Source: Ruminococcus sp.
GTDB taxonomy: Bacteria; Bacillota; Clostridia; Oscillospirales; Ruminococcaceae
Reading direction: 5' to 3'
Assembly (NCBI GenBank): GCA_017544125.1
Contig: JAFYET010000259.1
Span: 1-7,632, forward strand
DNA length: 7,632 nt
Part shown: positions 1-6,418 of the stretch, in pieces
How positions within the stretch are numbered: position 1 is the stretch's first letter
Layout: each line of letters starts with the position of its first letter
Translations under genes and position numbers: made by a program
Notes under the pieces: generated by a model
Told to the model about the DNA's origin: nothing
The model's database searches: none
What the model saw: the letters and a program-made list of their open reading frames with translations, nothing else

Positions 1-2
1 GC

Positions 3-239
3 GGCATAGACAGCGAATTATCAGATGATACATCTACGGTTGAAAGCACAGCCGATACAAGCTCAGAGGCTGCAAGCAGCATAGCAGACAGCAGCTCCGC
101 TGTTAAGACAGAAAGCACGGTATCTGATAATAGCAGCAAAGATGATGAAAGCTCGTCATACGCTTTACTGTTTGGCAGCATAGGCGCTGGCGCAGTTTTG
201 CTTATAATCATTATCGCAGTAATCATAAAAAAGAAATAA
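3..239 (+). CDS. C-terminal part of a membrane-anchored surface protein (5' end outside window)
   Basis: The frame is open from the window edge to TAA at 237-239 and gives 78 residues. Residues 1-52 are a low-complexity stalk rich in Ser, Thr, Asp, Glu and Ala (for example TSSEAASSIADSSS), with no predicted globular fold. Residues 53-75 form one hydrophobic helix with small residues on the N-terminal side (GSIGAGA) and a run of Ile and Val. The protein ends in KKK. This is the typical end of a Gram-positive extracellular protein held by a C-terminal membrane helix, with the basic tail in the cytoplasm. There is no LPXTG motif before the helix, so sortase attachment is unlikely. The functional domain lies upstream of the window, so its activity cannot be named. 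A hairpin terminator follows 40 nt after the stop. I am confident it is a real coding end and not confident of any function. Confidence 0.85.
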   Translation, partial: GIDSELSDDTSTVESTADTSSEAASSIADSSSAVKTESTVSDNSSKDDESSSYALLFGSIGAGAVLLIIIIAVIIKKK

Positions 240-279
240 CGCCTCCAACATAAGCCGTTTGTTCGGTCTTTTGATCACA

Positions 280-320
280 AATATCCCGCAGAGCATCGCC
301 AAAGTGCCCTGCGGGATATT
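280..320. terminator. Bidirectional intrinsic terminator between convergent genes
   Basis: A perfect 12-bp inverted repeat (AATATCCCGCAG at 280-291, CTGCGGGATATT at 309-320) encloses a 17-nt loop that can itself form a small GCA/TGC stem. On the plus strand it is followed by a T-rich tail (ATTTTGTATT, 321-330) and lies 40 nt after the surface-protein stop. On the minus strand it starts 8 nt after the histidine-kinase stop, with a weaker T tract. It probably ends both convergent transcripts and should be more efficient for the plus strand. Confidence 0.88.
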
Positions 321-328
321 ATTTTGTA

Positions 329-1540
329 TTAAGCAAGCCTTACAACAAGGGTTATATCAAACCTGCCGTCATTGATATCGGCGTAGACCTCGCCGCCCAT
401 AAGCGACATAAGGCGCTTGCAAATGAACAATCCAAGCCCGTTGCCGTTTTTGCTGCCAACATTATTACCACGGTGAAAGCTCTCAAATATCTCGGGAAGC
501 TCTTTTGTTTCAAGGGTGCAGCCTGTATTTGAAACGGTTATAAGCTCGCAGCCGTCCATTTTATCAAATCTTAACTCAATTAGCCTGCCGTCGCCGTATT
601 TGACAGCGTTCTCAATAAGGTTTTGCAGGCACTCGGCAAGCCTGTCGGGATCACAGAAAAGGATACAATCAGCAGACTCCCCCACTCTCAACTCTGTGCC
701 TGACATAGCAAGCTGAGGGGCGTACCTGGCTGTTATCTTATTTATGATAACGCTTAAAAACACCTCGCCGCTGTTTACTTCAAAGCTCATAAAATCTTCA
801 CTTGCCGCCTTGGTTATCTCGCTGACGAAGTGTTCGATCTCATCGGCACGCTTATTTATGCTCTCGGCTGTTTCACGCTGCTTTGCTTCATCGTTGTAAA
901 GCCCCTTGGCAAGTGCCTTGGCATTGAGCTTTATAGCAGAGAGGGGCGTTTTTATATCGTGTGAGAGCGACAGGAGAAGCAGCTTCTTATCCTTTTGCAT
1001 TGTCAGTTCTTTCTTGCGGCTGTCTTCAATGCTCTCACGCAGAAGATTTACACCCCAGGTGAATTTGCCGAAAAAGCGGCTTTTCTCCTCAGGCAGTTCG
1101 ACCGCAAGGTTGCCTTTTGCAAGCTCGTGAGGAACATTGTTCAGCCTTCCGAAAGGAATTATGATATAGCGCCTGAAATAAAGCATTATTCCCGATATCA
1201 AGGCTAAAACAAGCAAAAGCACGATGTTTACCGTAATTATCGTGCTGCTGTTATCATACACGGTATACTCTACACGGTAAAGAGCCCCGCCTGCTTCAAT
1301 GATAATATACGGTTCATCACTGTTATACAGGTCATCACCCGAATAGACGGCTGTTAAGTGCGGGTATTTATCAAGGTCATAGCTGCCTGTTTGTGAGATA
1401 TCGTCAGCAAGGCGCTTGGCTTCAACACGGTATACGCCGTTATAGCTGTTCATCTGCCGTATAAGAAGTATATTCAGAATTACCGCAAGCAGCAAAAAAG
1501 TGGCAATAACAACAACACATAGCCTACGAAACGCCCTCAT
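329..1540 (-). CDS. Sensor histidine kinase of the two-component pair
   Basis: This is a 403-residue membrane kinase that should autophosphorylate and pass the phosphate to the response regulator encoded just upstream. Domains in order: membrane helix at about 7-28; extracellular loop at about 29-100; second helix at about 101-121; HAMP-like linker at about 122-175; dimerisation/phosphoacceptor region with the H box SLSHDIKTPLSA (His194); HATPase domain with N box LIENAVKYG (Asn311), a G1 segment VSNTGCTL (338-340) in place of the usual DxGxG, an F-box-like IFESFHRG (351-358) and G2 NGNGLGLF (365-372). Length and layout are ordinary for an OmpR-linked kinase. The extracellular loop of about 75 residues distinguishes it from the short intramembrane-sensing BceS type. 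Its ATG overlaps the regulator stop (ATGA, 1537-1540), so translation is coupled. The signal is unknown. Confidence 0.96.
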   Translation of the reverse strand: MRAFRRLCVVVIATFLLLAVILNILLIRQMNSYNGVYRVEAKRLADDISQTGSYDLDKYPHLTAVYSGDDLYNSDEPYIIIEAGGALYRVEYTVYDNSSTIITVNIVLLLVLALISGIMLYFRRYIIIPFGRLNNVPHELAKGNLAVELPEEKSRFFGKFTWGVNLLRESIEDSRKKELTMQKDKKLLLLSLSHDIKTPLSAIKLNAKALAKGLYNDEAKQRETAESINKRADEIEHFVSEITKAASEDFMSFEVNSGEVFLSVIINKITARYAPQLAMSGTELRVGESADCILFCDPDRLAECLQNLIENAVKYGDGRLIELRFDKMDGCELITVSNTGCTLETKELPEIFESFHRGNNVGSKNGNGLGLFICKRLMSLMGGEVYADINDGRFDITLVVRLA

Positions 1541-2199
1541 ACGAACTTATACCCCACACCCCAGACAGTTAGCAGGCGCTTGGCGTTTTTGGGGTCGTCA
1601 CCGAGCTTCTGGCGAAGTCGGTTGATATGCACGTGCAGCGTCTGAAGCTCAGAATCGCTGTCACTCCCCCATACGGTGTTGAACAGATACTCCTTTTTAA
1701 GGGATTTGCCTTGGTTTTCAATGAGCAGAGCAAGCAGGTCAAATTCCTTAGTAGTAAGCTCGACCGCCTCGCCGTCTATTTCGGCTGTCCTGTCAACAAG
1801 GTTAAGGGTAACTCCGCTGGCAGTAAGCATCTCACGCTGATAACGGCGCTTGAAAATGCCCTTTATCTTGGCAATGAGTATATCTATATCATAGGGCTTT
1901 TCTATATAATCATCAGCGCCGAGGTCAAAAGCCCCAAGCTTGTCTTCCTTATCCGTTCGGCAGCTGACTATAAGTATAGGTGTATCGGCGTTTTCTCTCA
2001 GCTTTGAGCATACAGCAAAGCCGCCCACATCGGGCAGATTTATATCAAGCACAACAAGCCTTGCCCCGTAGCGCTCAAACAGCTGCAGCGCCCTCTCGCC
2101 GCTCTCGACACAGGAAACGGTATACCCCTCAGCCCGCAGAAAATCCGTCAGAAGTGTGCTTAGTTCCTTATCGTCCTCAACTATAAGAATATCTGTCAT
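1537..2199 (-). CDS. OmpR/PhoB-family response regulator
   Basis: The 220-residue protein has an N-terminal receiver domain (about 1-118) and a C-terminal winged-helix DNA-binding domain (about 125-220). The receiver shows the acidic pair E8-D9-D10, the phosphoacceptor Asp52 in VLDINLP, the switch residue Ser79 and Lys101 in EKPYD. The output domain shows the family pattern LTTKEFDLLALL, then VWG, HVHINRLRQKLGDDP and a terminal VWGVGYKFV. It is complete and normal in length. It is the partner of the overlapping histidine kinase and the likely regulator of the transporter genes upstream. The start at 2199 is supported by GGTGGTGAT at 2203-2211, a one-mismatch version of the anti-SD complement, with 7 nt between GGTGG and ATG. 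A candidate promoter of its own lies in the 94-nt gap before it. Confidence 0.97.
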   Translation of the reverse strand: MTDILIVEDDKELSTLLTDFLRAEGYTVSCVESGERALQLFERYGARLVVLDINLPDVGGFAVCSKLRENADTPILIVSCRTDKEDKLGAFDLGADDYIEKPYDIDILIAKIKGIFKRRYQREMLTASGVTLNLVDRTAEIDGEAVELTTKEFDLLALLIENQGKSLKKEYLFNTVWGSDSDSELQTLHVHINRLRQKLGDDPKNAKRLLTVWGVGYKFV

Positions 2200-2202
2200 A
2201 TC

Positions 2203-2211
2203 ATCACCACC
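2203..2211 (-). promoter_or_regulatory. Ribosome-binding site of the response regulator
   Basis: GGTGGTGAT on the minus strand matches the anti-SD complement GGAGGTGAT at eight of nine positions and sits at normal spacing before the ATG at 2199. It supports that start. Confidence 0.6.
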
Positions 2212-2218
2212 CGCTATT

Positions 2219-2247
2219 ATTTTACCATATTTCGGTCAATAAAGCAA
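2219..2247 (-). promoter_or_regulatory. Candidate internal promoter for the regulator-kinase pair
   Basis: On the minus strand, TTGCTT (-35, 2242-2247) is separated by exactly 17 nt from TAAAAT (-10, 2219-2224), which is preceded by TGG to give an extended -10. The -35 matches the consensus at three of six positions and the -10 at five of six. The -35 lies inside the 3' arm of the hairpin at 2242-2275. A start near 2212 would leave a very short leader that begins at about the ribosome-binding site, so this is a moderate prediction. Confidence 0.4.
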
Positions 2248-2275
2248 GAGGCAAGAAAAGTCTTACCTCTTGCTT
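2242..2275 (-). terminator. Hairpin between transporter and regulator genes, possible attenuator
   Basis: The inverted repeat AAGCAAGAGG (2242-2251) and CCTCTTGCTT (2266-2275) is perfect over 10 bp. In minus-strand RNA it extends through one G-U pair and three more pairs, giving 14 bp closed by a six-base ACUUUU loop. The next bases read TATTGACC, a poor U tract, so full termination is doubtful. Partial termination or RNA processing between ATPase and regulator is plausible. It lies 18 nt after the ATPase stop. The A-C mismatch on the plus strand becomes G-U only in minus-strand RNA, which fits the direction of the operon. Confidence 0.5.
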
Positions 2276-2293
2276 CTCACCTCTTACCTCTAA
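2259..2293 (-). repeat. Five tandem degenerate heptamers
   Basis: Reading the minus strand from just after the ATPase stop, five successive 7-mers occur without gaps: TTAGAGG, TAAGAGG, TGAGAAG, CAAGAGG, TAAGACT. The consensus is roughly YRAGAGG. Inverted heptamer-like sequence follows at 2242-2251, which creates the neighbouring hairpin. It is a short intergenic repeat array and not coding. Confidence 0.6.
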
Positions 2294-3064
2294 CTACCAG
2301 CCCTGCTCCATCAGCCAGCTACCAAGCTCACGTTCACGGTCACGCAGGCTCTTTTCGGTGCTGTTAAATCTACCGAGCTCTTTTTCACCGACTATACCGC
2401 CGTCAACCAGGTAGAGAACCCTGCTGCACTTGGCAGCCACCTTGGGGTCGTGAGTGACGCACATTATTGTAGTTCCCTCATTATTGAGCTTTAGCAGCTC
2501 ATTCATGACCTCATCCGAGCTGGAGCGGTTGAGCGCACCTGTGGGTTCATCAGCAAATATCATCTTTGGGCTGTTTATCATGCTGCGGCAGATGCAGGCA
2601 CGCTGTAGCTGACCGCCCGAGACCTCGTTTATATCATTCCCGCCTACTTCGTCTATGCCAAGGCGCTTCATAAGCGCACGCCCCCGCTCCTCGGTCTGCT
2701 TGCGTGTTTCGTTGTTCTTTTTTGACTTGACAGCAGGGAAAATGATATTATCAAGAACACTCAGGTTTTTCATCATATACATCTGCTGGAAGATAAAGCC
2801 CATTTCATCAAGCCTTATCCTTGCAAGCTCTTTGTCATTAAGCTCTGCCGTCTCTCTGCCGTTAAAGATGACATTTCCTGCTGTTACCCTATCCATTCCC
2901 GAAACACAGTAGAGAAGTGTTGACTTTCCCGAGCCGGAAGGGCCCATAACCGCTACCATTTCGCCTTCGTTGATAGTAAGGTCGATATTCTTTAAAACGT
3001 TATTCTGATGCTTGTTGACTATATATGTCTTGCAAAGACCCTTTGTCTGTAAAACTGTATTCAT
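2294..3064 (-). CDS. ABC transporter ATP-binding subunit (MacB/LolD/BceA-like class)
   Basis: The 256-residue cytoplasmic ATPase powers the adjacent FtsX-type permease. All nucleotide-binding motifs are present: Walker A GPSGSGKST (41-49), Q-loop FIFQQ (90-94), signature VSGGQLQRA (148-156), Walker B MIFADEP with catalytic Glu173, and the H-loop His205 in VTHD. The D-loop reads GALN where SALD/GALD is commoner; an Asn there is, from memory, frequent in BceA-type peptide-resistance ATPases, which hints at but does not prove that role. The last 25 residues or so are charged (RDRERELGSW) and extend slightly past the core fold. The start follows GGAGG at 3073-3077, which is directly continuous with the permease stop codon (TAAGGAGG). 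The 13-nt gap makes co-transcription and coupled translation very likely. Confidence 0.96.
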   Translation of the reverse strand: MNTVLQTKGLCKTYIVNKHQNNVLKNIDLTINEGEMVAVMGPSGSGKSTLLYCVSGMDRVTAGNVIFNGRETAELNDKELARIRLDEMGFIFQQMYMMKNLSVLDNIIFPAVKSKKNNETRKQTEERGRALMKRLGIDEVGGNDINEVSGGQLQRACICRSMINSPKMIFADEPTGALNRSSSDEVMNELLKLNNEGTTIMCVTHDPKVAAKCSRVLYLVDGGIVGEKELGRFNSTEKSLRDRERELGSWLMEQGW

Positions 3065-3072
3065 TGCTGTTT

Positions 3073-3080
3073 CCTCCTTA
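3073..3080 (-). promoter_or_regulatory. Ribosome-binding site fused to the permease stop codon
   Basis: The minus strand reads TAAGGAGG: the permease stop TAA (3078-3080) is also the 5' part of a perfect SD for the ATPase, 8 nt before its ATG. Ribosomes ending the permease would finish on the ATPase start site, which favours translational coupling. Confidence 0.75.
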
Positions 3081-5432
3081 TTCTATTGAAGCTGTGTCGC
3101 TTGCCTTAATTGTCTTTGTATAAAGTGCTGTAAGAAAAGCGCCTATTACCGTGACTACAATGAGAATCGCCGGGCATATCAGGAATATCTCAAGCGGGTC
3201 GTAGTCACACTCGACACCTGAAACATCACCTATCATGCCGCTGACAAAGTTCATAATGGCATTGCTTGCAGGCATAAGAACAGCTGTCGATATTATGGTT
3301 GCCAGCAATGCAGATATCACAAATCTCATAGTATGCTGCGCTATGATGCTCATATCAGGTATTCCTACCGCTTTCATCAGTGCTATCTCGCCCTTTTCCT
3401 TTGAGATGAAGCTGCGCTCCATAAGTATCACTATCATCAAGGTCACAATGACGGTAATTATCATCATCATCTGCTTGACTAAGTTCAGTGTATCAGACAT
3501 CTGTGTAGCAGTTTTTATAAGTTCTGAGGTAGTGCAGACCTTTTCACTGTCAACAGCCTTTTTTATCTTCTCAATGTATTCATTCTTCGTTTCATCGTCA
3601 GGGTCTCCGTCAAACTTTATACTAACGCCCATGCTCTGGAAATTGTTGTTTTCTACCAGATCAACATCGGGGTGCATCAATATACCGTGACCGCCGCCTA
3701 AAAACGATGAGTATTTACCTGTTATAATATACTCATCTGTTTTATCGCCAAGAGTTATGCTGACTCTGTCACCTATCTCAGCACCGAGGTCATCAAGGGC
3801 GTAGCCTGTCATTGCGATCTCGTCTTTTTTCTGCGGCATTGAGCCTTCATCAGCCTTAACCAGGTCGTTTTTTAGACCCTTGGATACATAGCAGAACTCG
3901 TTTGCCGTCTTATCGCCGTGGTTTACCTCATATCTGAAGCCCAATGTCATGCCGCACTCACCGGGAATGCCGTTTTCTTCGAGCATTTTATCGGTCTTAT
4001 CAAGAATATCCTTATAGCTATCAAAATCAGCGAAAGCATCGGCAAAATAGGTGATATCAAATATATGAGCATCAGATTCAGACAAGCCGAAAAGATATGC
4101 TATCTTCTCACTTTTAAGAGTAAGCGCAAGGTTTGACATAAGCGTCATCATCAGCAGGCAGAGAGCAAATATGATTGTTATTATGCTAAACTGCTTAGGG
4201 GCGCTTACAACGTCATTAACCGACATAAACACATTTGACGGAAGCTTTGAACGTCCTATATGCATAAGGCTCTTTTTCTTGAAGCGCTCGCCCGTTTCGC
4301 CGTTTCTGACAGCATCTATCGGCGAGAGCTTATTTACCCTGCGTGTGCAGGTATAGCAGAAGAATAATATCAGTACCACAACAGCTGCCGAGCTTAACAG
4401 CCCTATGATCATGTTACTGCTGCTTTCAAGCACCATATTATTTGATACAGAATCAAGCATCAGTGAACTGAGCGGAAGTGAAGCTGCATAGCCTATAAGC
4501 GCACCTATTATGGATATAACAAGATACTTGGTGATATACAAGCACCTGATGCTGAAATTATCAACGCCGACGGCTTTCATAACACCAATCTCACGGAATT
4601 CCTCACTGATAGTGAATTTAATCGTGAAGCGAAGCACAACAAAAACTGTAACCATAAGCACTGCGCTTATCATCATCATAATATAAGCTGCCACCATATC
4701 AAAAAGGAAGTTTTCCTTTATCTCATCTCTTGTCATTATGTAGGCATTTTCATATTTTTCGGCGAGCTTCTCTATCTGATCAGTATCATCGGTGTTAACA
4801 AACACATCCTGGTCATCAAATATCCCTCTGCTTTTGTTTTTCCCTATATATTCAAAATCCTCATCATCGACCAGAAGATAAGGCGATGCCGTCGAATCAT
4901 GGGAAATTGTCGGGCATTTTATAACGCCCATATATTTAAGGCTAAGCCTGATATCGTCAACACACACCTCAAAGATATCACCCTTGCGCACGTCCATATC
5001 ATTGATAAAGGCAGCAGTTGAATAAAAGCAGCCTTTTTCGACACTTTCTACTGTATTATTATCCTCATCATAGAACCTTACATACATCTCTTTATCGGAT
5101 ATCATATAGGCAGCATCAATAAAATTATCCATTTTATTGCCTTTGTATATAAAGTTCTTAGAGCTTTCTATACAGTAATGATGCTCGGTCCCCACATAGC
5201 TGACACCGTCAAGCGCCTTTAACTCATCTTCCATTTCACAGTTAAAAGGCATATTGACCCTGACATCGGGTACATCTGACATCTTGAAATAATTATCAAC
5301 ACCGCCTGTCACCGCAGCTATATTGCTGACACTTGCCGATGCGAACATTGAGCACATGATAACAAACAGCAGCAAGATGATATTCATGGTCTTTTTGCGT
5401 TTCAAGTCCTTTTTAAGAATTCTGAAAAACAT
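3078..5432 (-). CDS. ABC transporter permease with two FtsX modules
   Basis: The 784-residue membrane protein has about eight helices in two similar halves. Half one: helix at about 16-40, extracellular domain at about 41-245, then helices at about 246-272, 300-325 and 341-361. Half two: helix at about 413-436, extracellular domain at about 437-650, then helices at about 651-671, 700-722 and 748-771. After the second helix of each half comes the coupling segment that contacts the ATPase: EFREIGVMKAVGV (279-291) and EKGEIALMKAVGI (679-691). Matching MKAVG motifs show an internal duplication. Families with this layout use ATP hydrolysis for mechanotransmission or export of lipophilic or peptide substrates across the envelope. 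The layout differs from BceB, which has ten helices and a single large loop. The start is preceded by GGGGGTT at 5438-5444. Substrate is unknown. Confidence 0.94.
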   Translation of the reverse strand: MFFRILKKDLKRKKTMNIILLLFVIMCSMFASASVSNIAAVTGGVDNYFKMSDVPDVRVNMPFNCEMEDELKALDGVSYVGTEHHYCIESSKNFIYKGNKMDNFIDAAYMISDKEMYVRFYDEDNNTVESVEKGCFYSTAAFINDMDVRKGDIFEVCVDDIRLSLKYMGVIKCPTISHDSTASPYLLVDDEDFEYIGKNKSRGIFDDQDVFVNTDDTDQIEKLAEKYENAYIMTRDEIKENFLFDMVAAYIMMMISAVLMVTVFVVLRFTIKFTISEEFREIGVMKAVGVDNFSIRCLYITKYLVISIIGALIGYAASLPLSSLMLDSVSNNMVLESSSNMIIGLLSSAAVVVLILFFCYTCTRRVNKLSPIDAVRNGETGERFKKKSLMHIGRSKLPSNVFMSVNDVVSAPKQFSIITIIFALCLLMMTLMSNLALTLKSEKIAYLFGLSESDAHIFDITYFADAFADFDSYKDILDKTDKMLEENGIPGECGMTLGFRYEVNHGDKTANEFCYVSKGLKNDLVKADEGSMPQKKDEIAMTGYALDDLGAEIGDRVSITLGDKTDEYIITGKYSSFLGGGHGILMHPDVDLVENNNFQSMGVSIKFDGDPDDETKNEYIEKIKKAVDSEKVCTTSELIKTATQMSDTLNLVKQMMMIITVIVTLMIVILMERSFISKEKGEIALMKAVGIPDMSIIAQHTMRFVISALLATIISTAVLMPASNAIMNFVSGMIGDVSGVECDYDPLEIFLICPAILIVVTVIGAFLTALYTKTIKASDTASIE

Positions 5433-5464
5433 TTTTCAACCCCCGTTTCCTTTATTCTGATAAA

Positions 5465-5470
5465 AGTATA
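5465..5470 (-). promoter_or_regulatory. Extended -10 of the transporter operon promoter
   Basis: The minus strand reads TGTTATACT, that is TG-T-TATACT, an extended -10 with five of six bases matching TATAAT. At 17-nt spacing the -35 position (5488-5493) reads AGACTT and does not resemble TTGACA, so an activator is probably needed. The expected start near 5458 gives a leader of about 25 nt before the permease ATG. Confidence 0.6.
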
Positions 5471-5480
5471 ACATATCAAT

Positions 5481-5498
5481 TCTTAACAAGTCTTTAAC
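5481..5498 (-). promoter_or_regulatory. Candidate response-regulator operator: two direct repeats 11 bp apart
   Basis: The minus strand reads GTTAAAG ACTT GTTAAGA: two 7-bp repeats with a 4-bp gap. The 7-4-7 arrangement with an 11-bp period is the known geometry of OmpR/PhoB-family operators. The block covers the -35 region of the transporter promoter, ten nt upstream of the -10, which is where such activators normally bind. The partner regulator is encoded in the same locus. Assignment to that protein is inference. Confidence 0.5.
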
Positions 5499-5512
5499 TT
5501 TAGAAAAGGCAC

Positions 5513-5551
5513 AAAAATTCCCGAAGCAGCAACCAAGCTGCGCTTCGGGAA
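5513..5551 (-). terminator. Intrinsic terminator of the nitrilase transcription unit
   Basis: A 10-bp perfect outer stem (TTCCCGAAGC at 5518-5527, GCTTCGGGAA at 5542-5551) can be rearranged to include an inner GCAGC/GCTGC stem around an AACCAA loop. In the minus direction it is followed directly by TTTTT (5513-5517). It begins 6 nt after the nitrilase stop and separates that unit from the transporter promoter. Confidence 0.9.
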
Positions 5552-5557
5552 AGAGTA

Positions 5558-6394
5558 TCAGTTATTGGTAAGAGCGTTATATCTGTCAGGGCGGCGGTAT
5601 TTTGCGCCCATTATTTCATTTTGCCGGTATTCTCTGAGCATATCGACATCAAGCTCTGCTATATAAATACCGGCATCAGAAGGGGCTTCAAAAACGCACA
5701 TATCTCTTACCCCGTGCTCATCTCTTAGCCATGCAACACCGTCAAACAGCGTAGAACGGCCGTTGCAGTCGGGCTGACCCTCGGGGTAATTGCAGGTAGC
5801 AATTGCGAGCATATTCTCATATGCCCTTGTGCGCAGGGCAGACAGACGGTTTATCTCCATAGGGCAGGCATTGGGGGCTAATATAAGCTCAGCGCCCTTT
5901 AACATAAGTATACGGGCGCTTTCAGGGAACTCTCTGTCAAAGCATATCATTGAGCCGACCTTTATGCTGCCTTTTGCTGTTTCAAGCTCGGTAACATAGA
6001 AATCATCACCGGGCGAGAGCATTTTTTCAAGGTCAAATTCACAGGTATGCACTTTGGAGTAATTGAGTTTCTTGTCTCCCCTTCTGTCAAAAAGAATTAC
6101 AGAATTGAGAGGCTTCGGGTCATGTTTTTCAAGAAAAGTGAAAGCTATTGCTATTTCAAGGCTCTTTGCCATGTCTTTAAATGCTATCACAAAGGGGTTG
6201 TCAGCTGATATTGCAAGAGCTTCAAGGGCTTTTTTATCCTGTGGTATATAATAGCCGTCACTCCACATTTCGGGGAAGAGAATTATATCAGCGCCCTTAT
6301 TCTTGGCAGCAATACAGGCTTCTCTGCCGATTTCAAGCTGTTCTTGCAGCGTATGACCCGACAGCAGCTGTGCAAATGCTATTTTAAGAATCAT
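5558..6394 (-). CDS. Nitrilase-superfamily carbon-nitrogen hydrolase
   Basis: The 278-residue cytoplasmic enzyme has the Glu-Lys-Cys catalytic triad of the superfamily: Glu42 in LFPEMW, Lys114 in YSKVH and nucleophile Cys151 in MICFDREFPE. The N-terminal strand MILKIAFAQL, the ANP region ILAPNACPM (171-179), RAYEN (190-194) and a late SAGIY-like segment (DAGIYIAELD) complete the single-domain fold at normal length. Enzymes of this family hydrolyse an amide or carbamoyl C-N bond through a cysteine thioester. Candidates include omega-amidase, N-carbamoyl-D-amino-acid or N-carbamoylputrescine amidase activity. Context offers no polyamine, pyrimidine or deaminated-glutathione genes, so I do not choose one. 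It starts at ATG 6394 after GAGGAG, 24 nt downstream of the preceding gene, and is the second gene of a two-gene unit. Confidence 0.94.
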   Translation of the reverse strand: MILKIAFAQLLSGHTLQEQLEIGREACIAAKNKGADIILFPEMWSDGYYIPQDKKALEALAISADNPFVIAFKDMAKSLEIAIAFTFLEKHDPKPLNSVILFDRRGDKKLNYSKVHTCEFDLEKMLSPGDDFYVTELETAKGSIKVGSMICFDREFPESARILMLKGAELILAPNACPMEINRLSALRTRAYENMLAIATCNYPEGQPDCNGRSTLFDGVAWLRDEHGVRDMCVFEAPSDAGIYIAELDVDMLREYRQNEIMGAKYRRPDRYNALTNN

Positions 6395-6418
6395 TCAAGC
6401 ACTCCTCAAATACTACGT

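Noticed and set aside
2219..2239. TTGACC (2234-2239) as -35 for TAAAAT (2219-2224)
   Set aside because: The spacer is only 9 nt; TTGCTT at 2242-2247 gives the required 17 nt.
3235..3690. Plus-strand open frame of 151 codons antisense to the permease
   Set aside because: Its hydrophobic character mirrors the permease membrane helices, it has no good ribosome-binding site, and the opposite strand encodes a complete recognisable protein.
2294..5432. Naming the transporter BceAB
   Set aside because: The permease has two FtsX modules with two extracellular domains (about eight helices), not ten helices with one loop, and the kinase has a real extracellular domain.
5558..6394. Naming the nitrilase as AguB or an omega-amidase
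   Set aside because: The triad fits the whole superfamily, and no neighbouring polyamine or related pathway gene supports a specific substrate.
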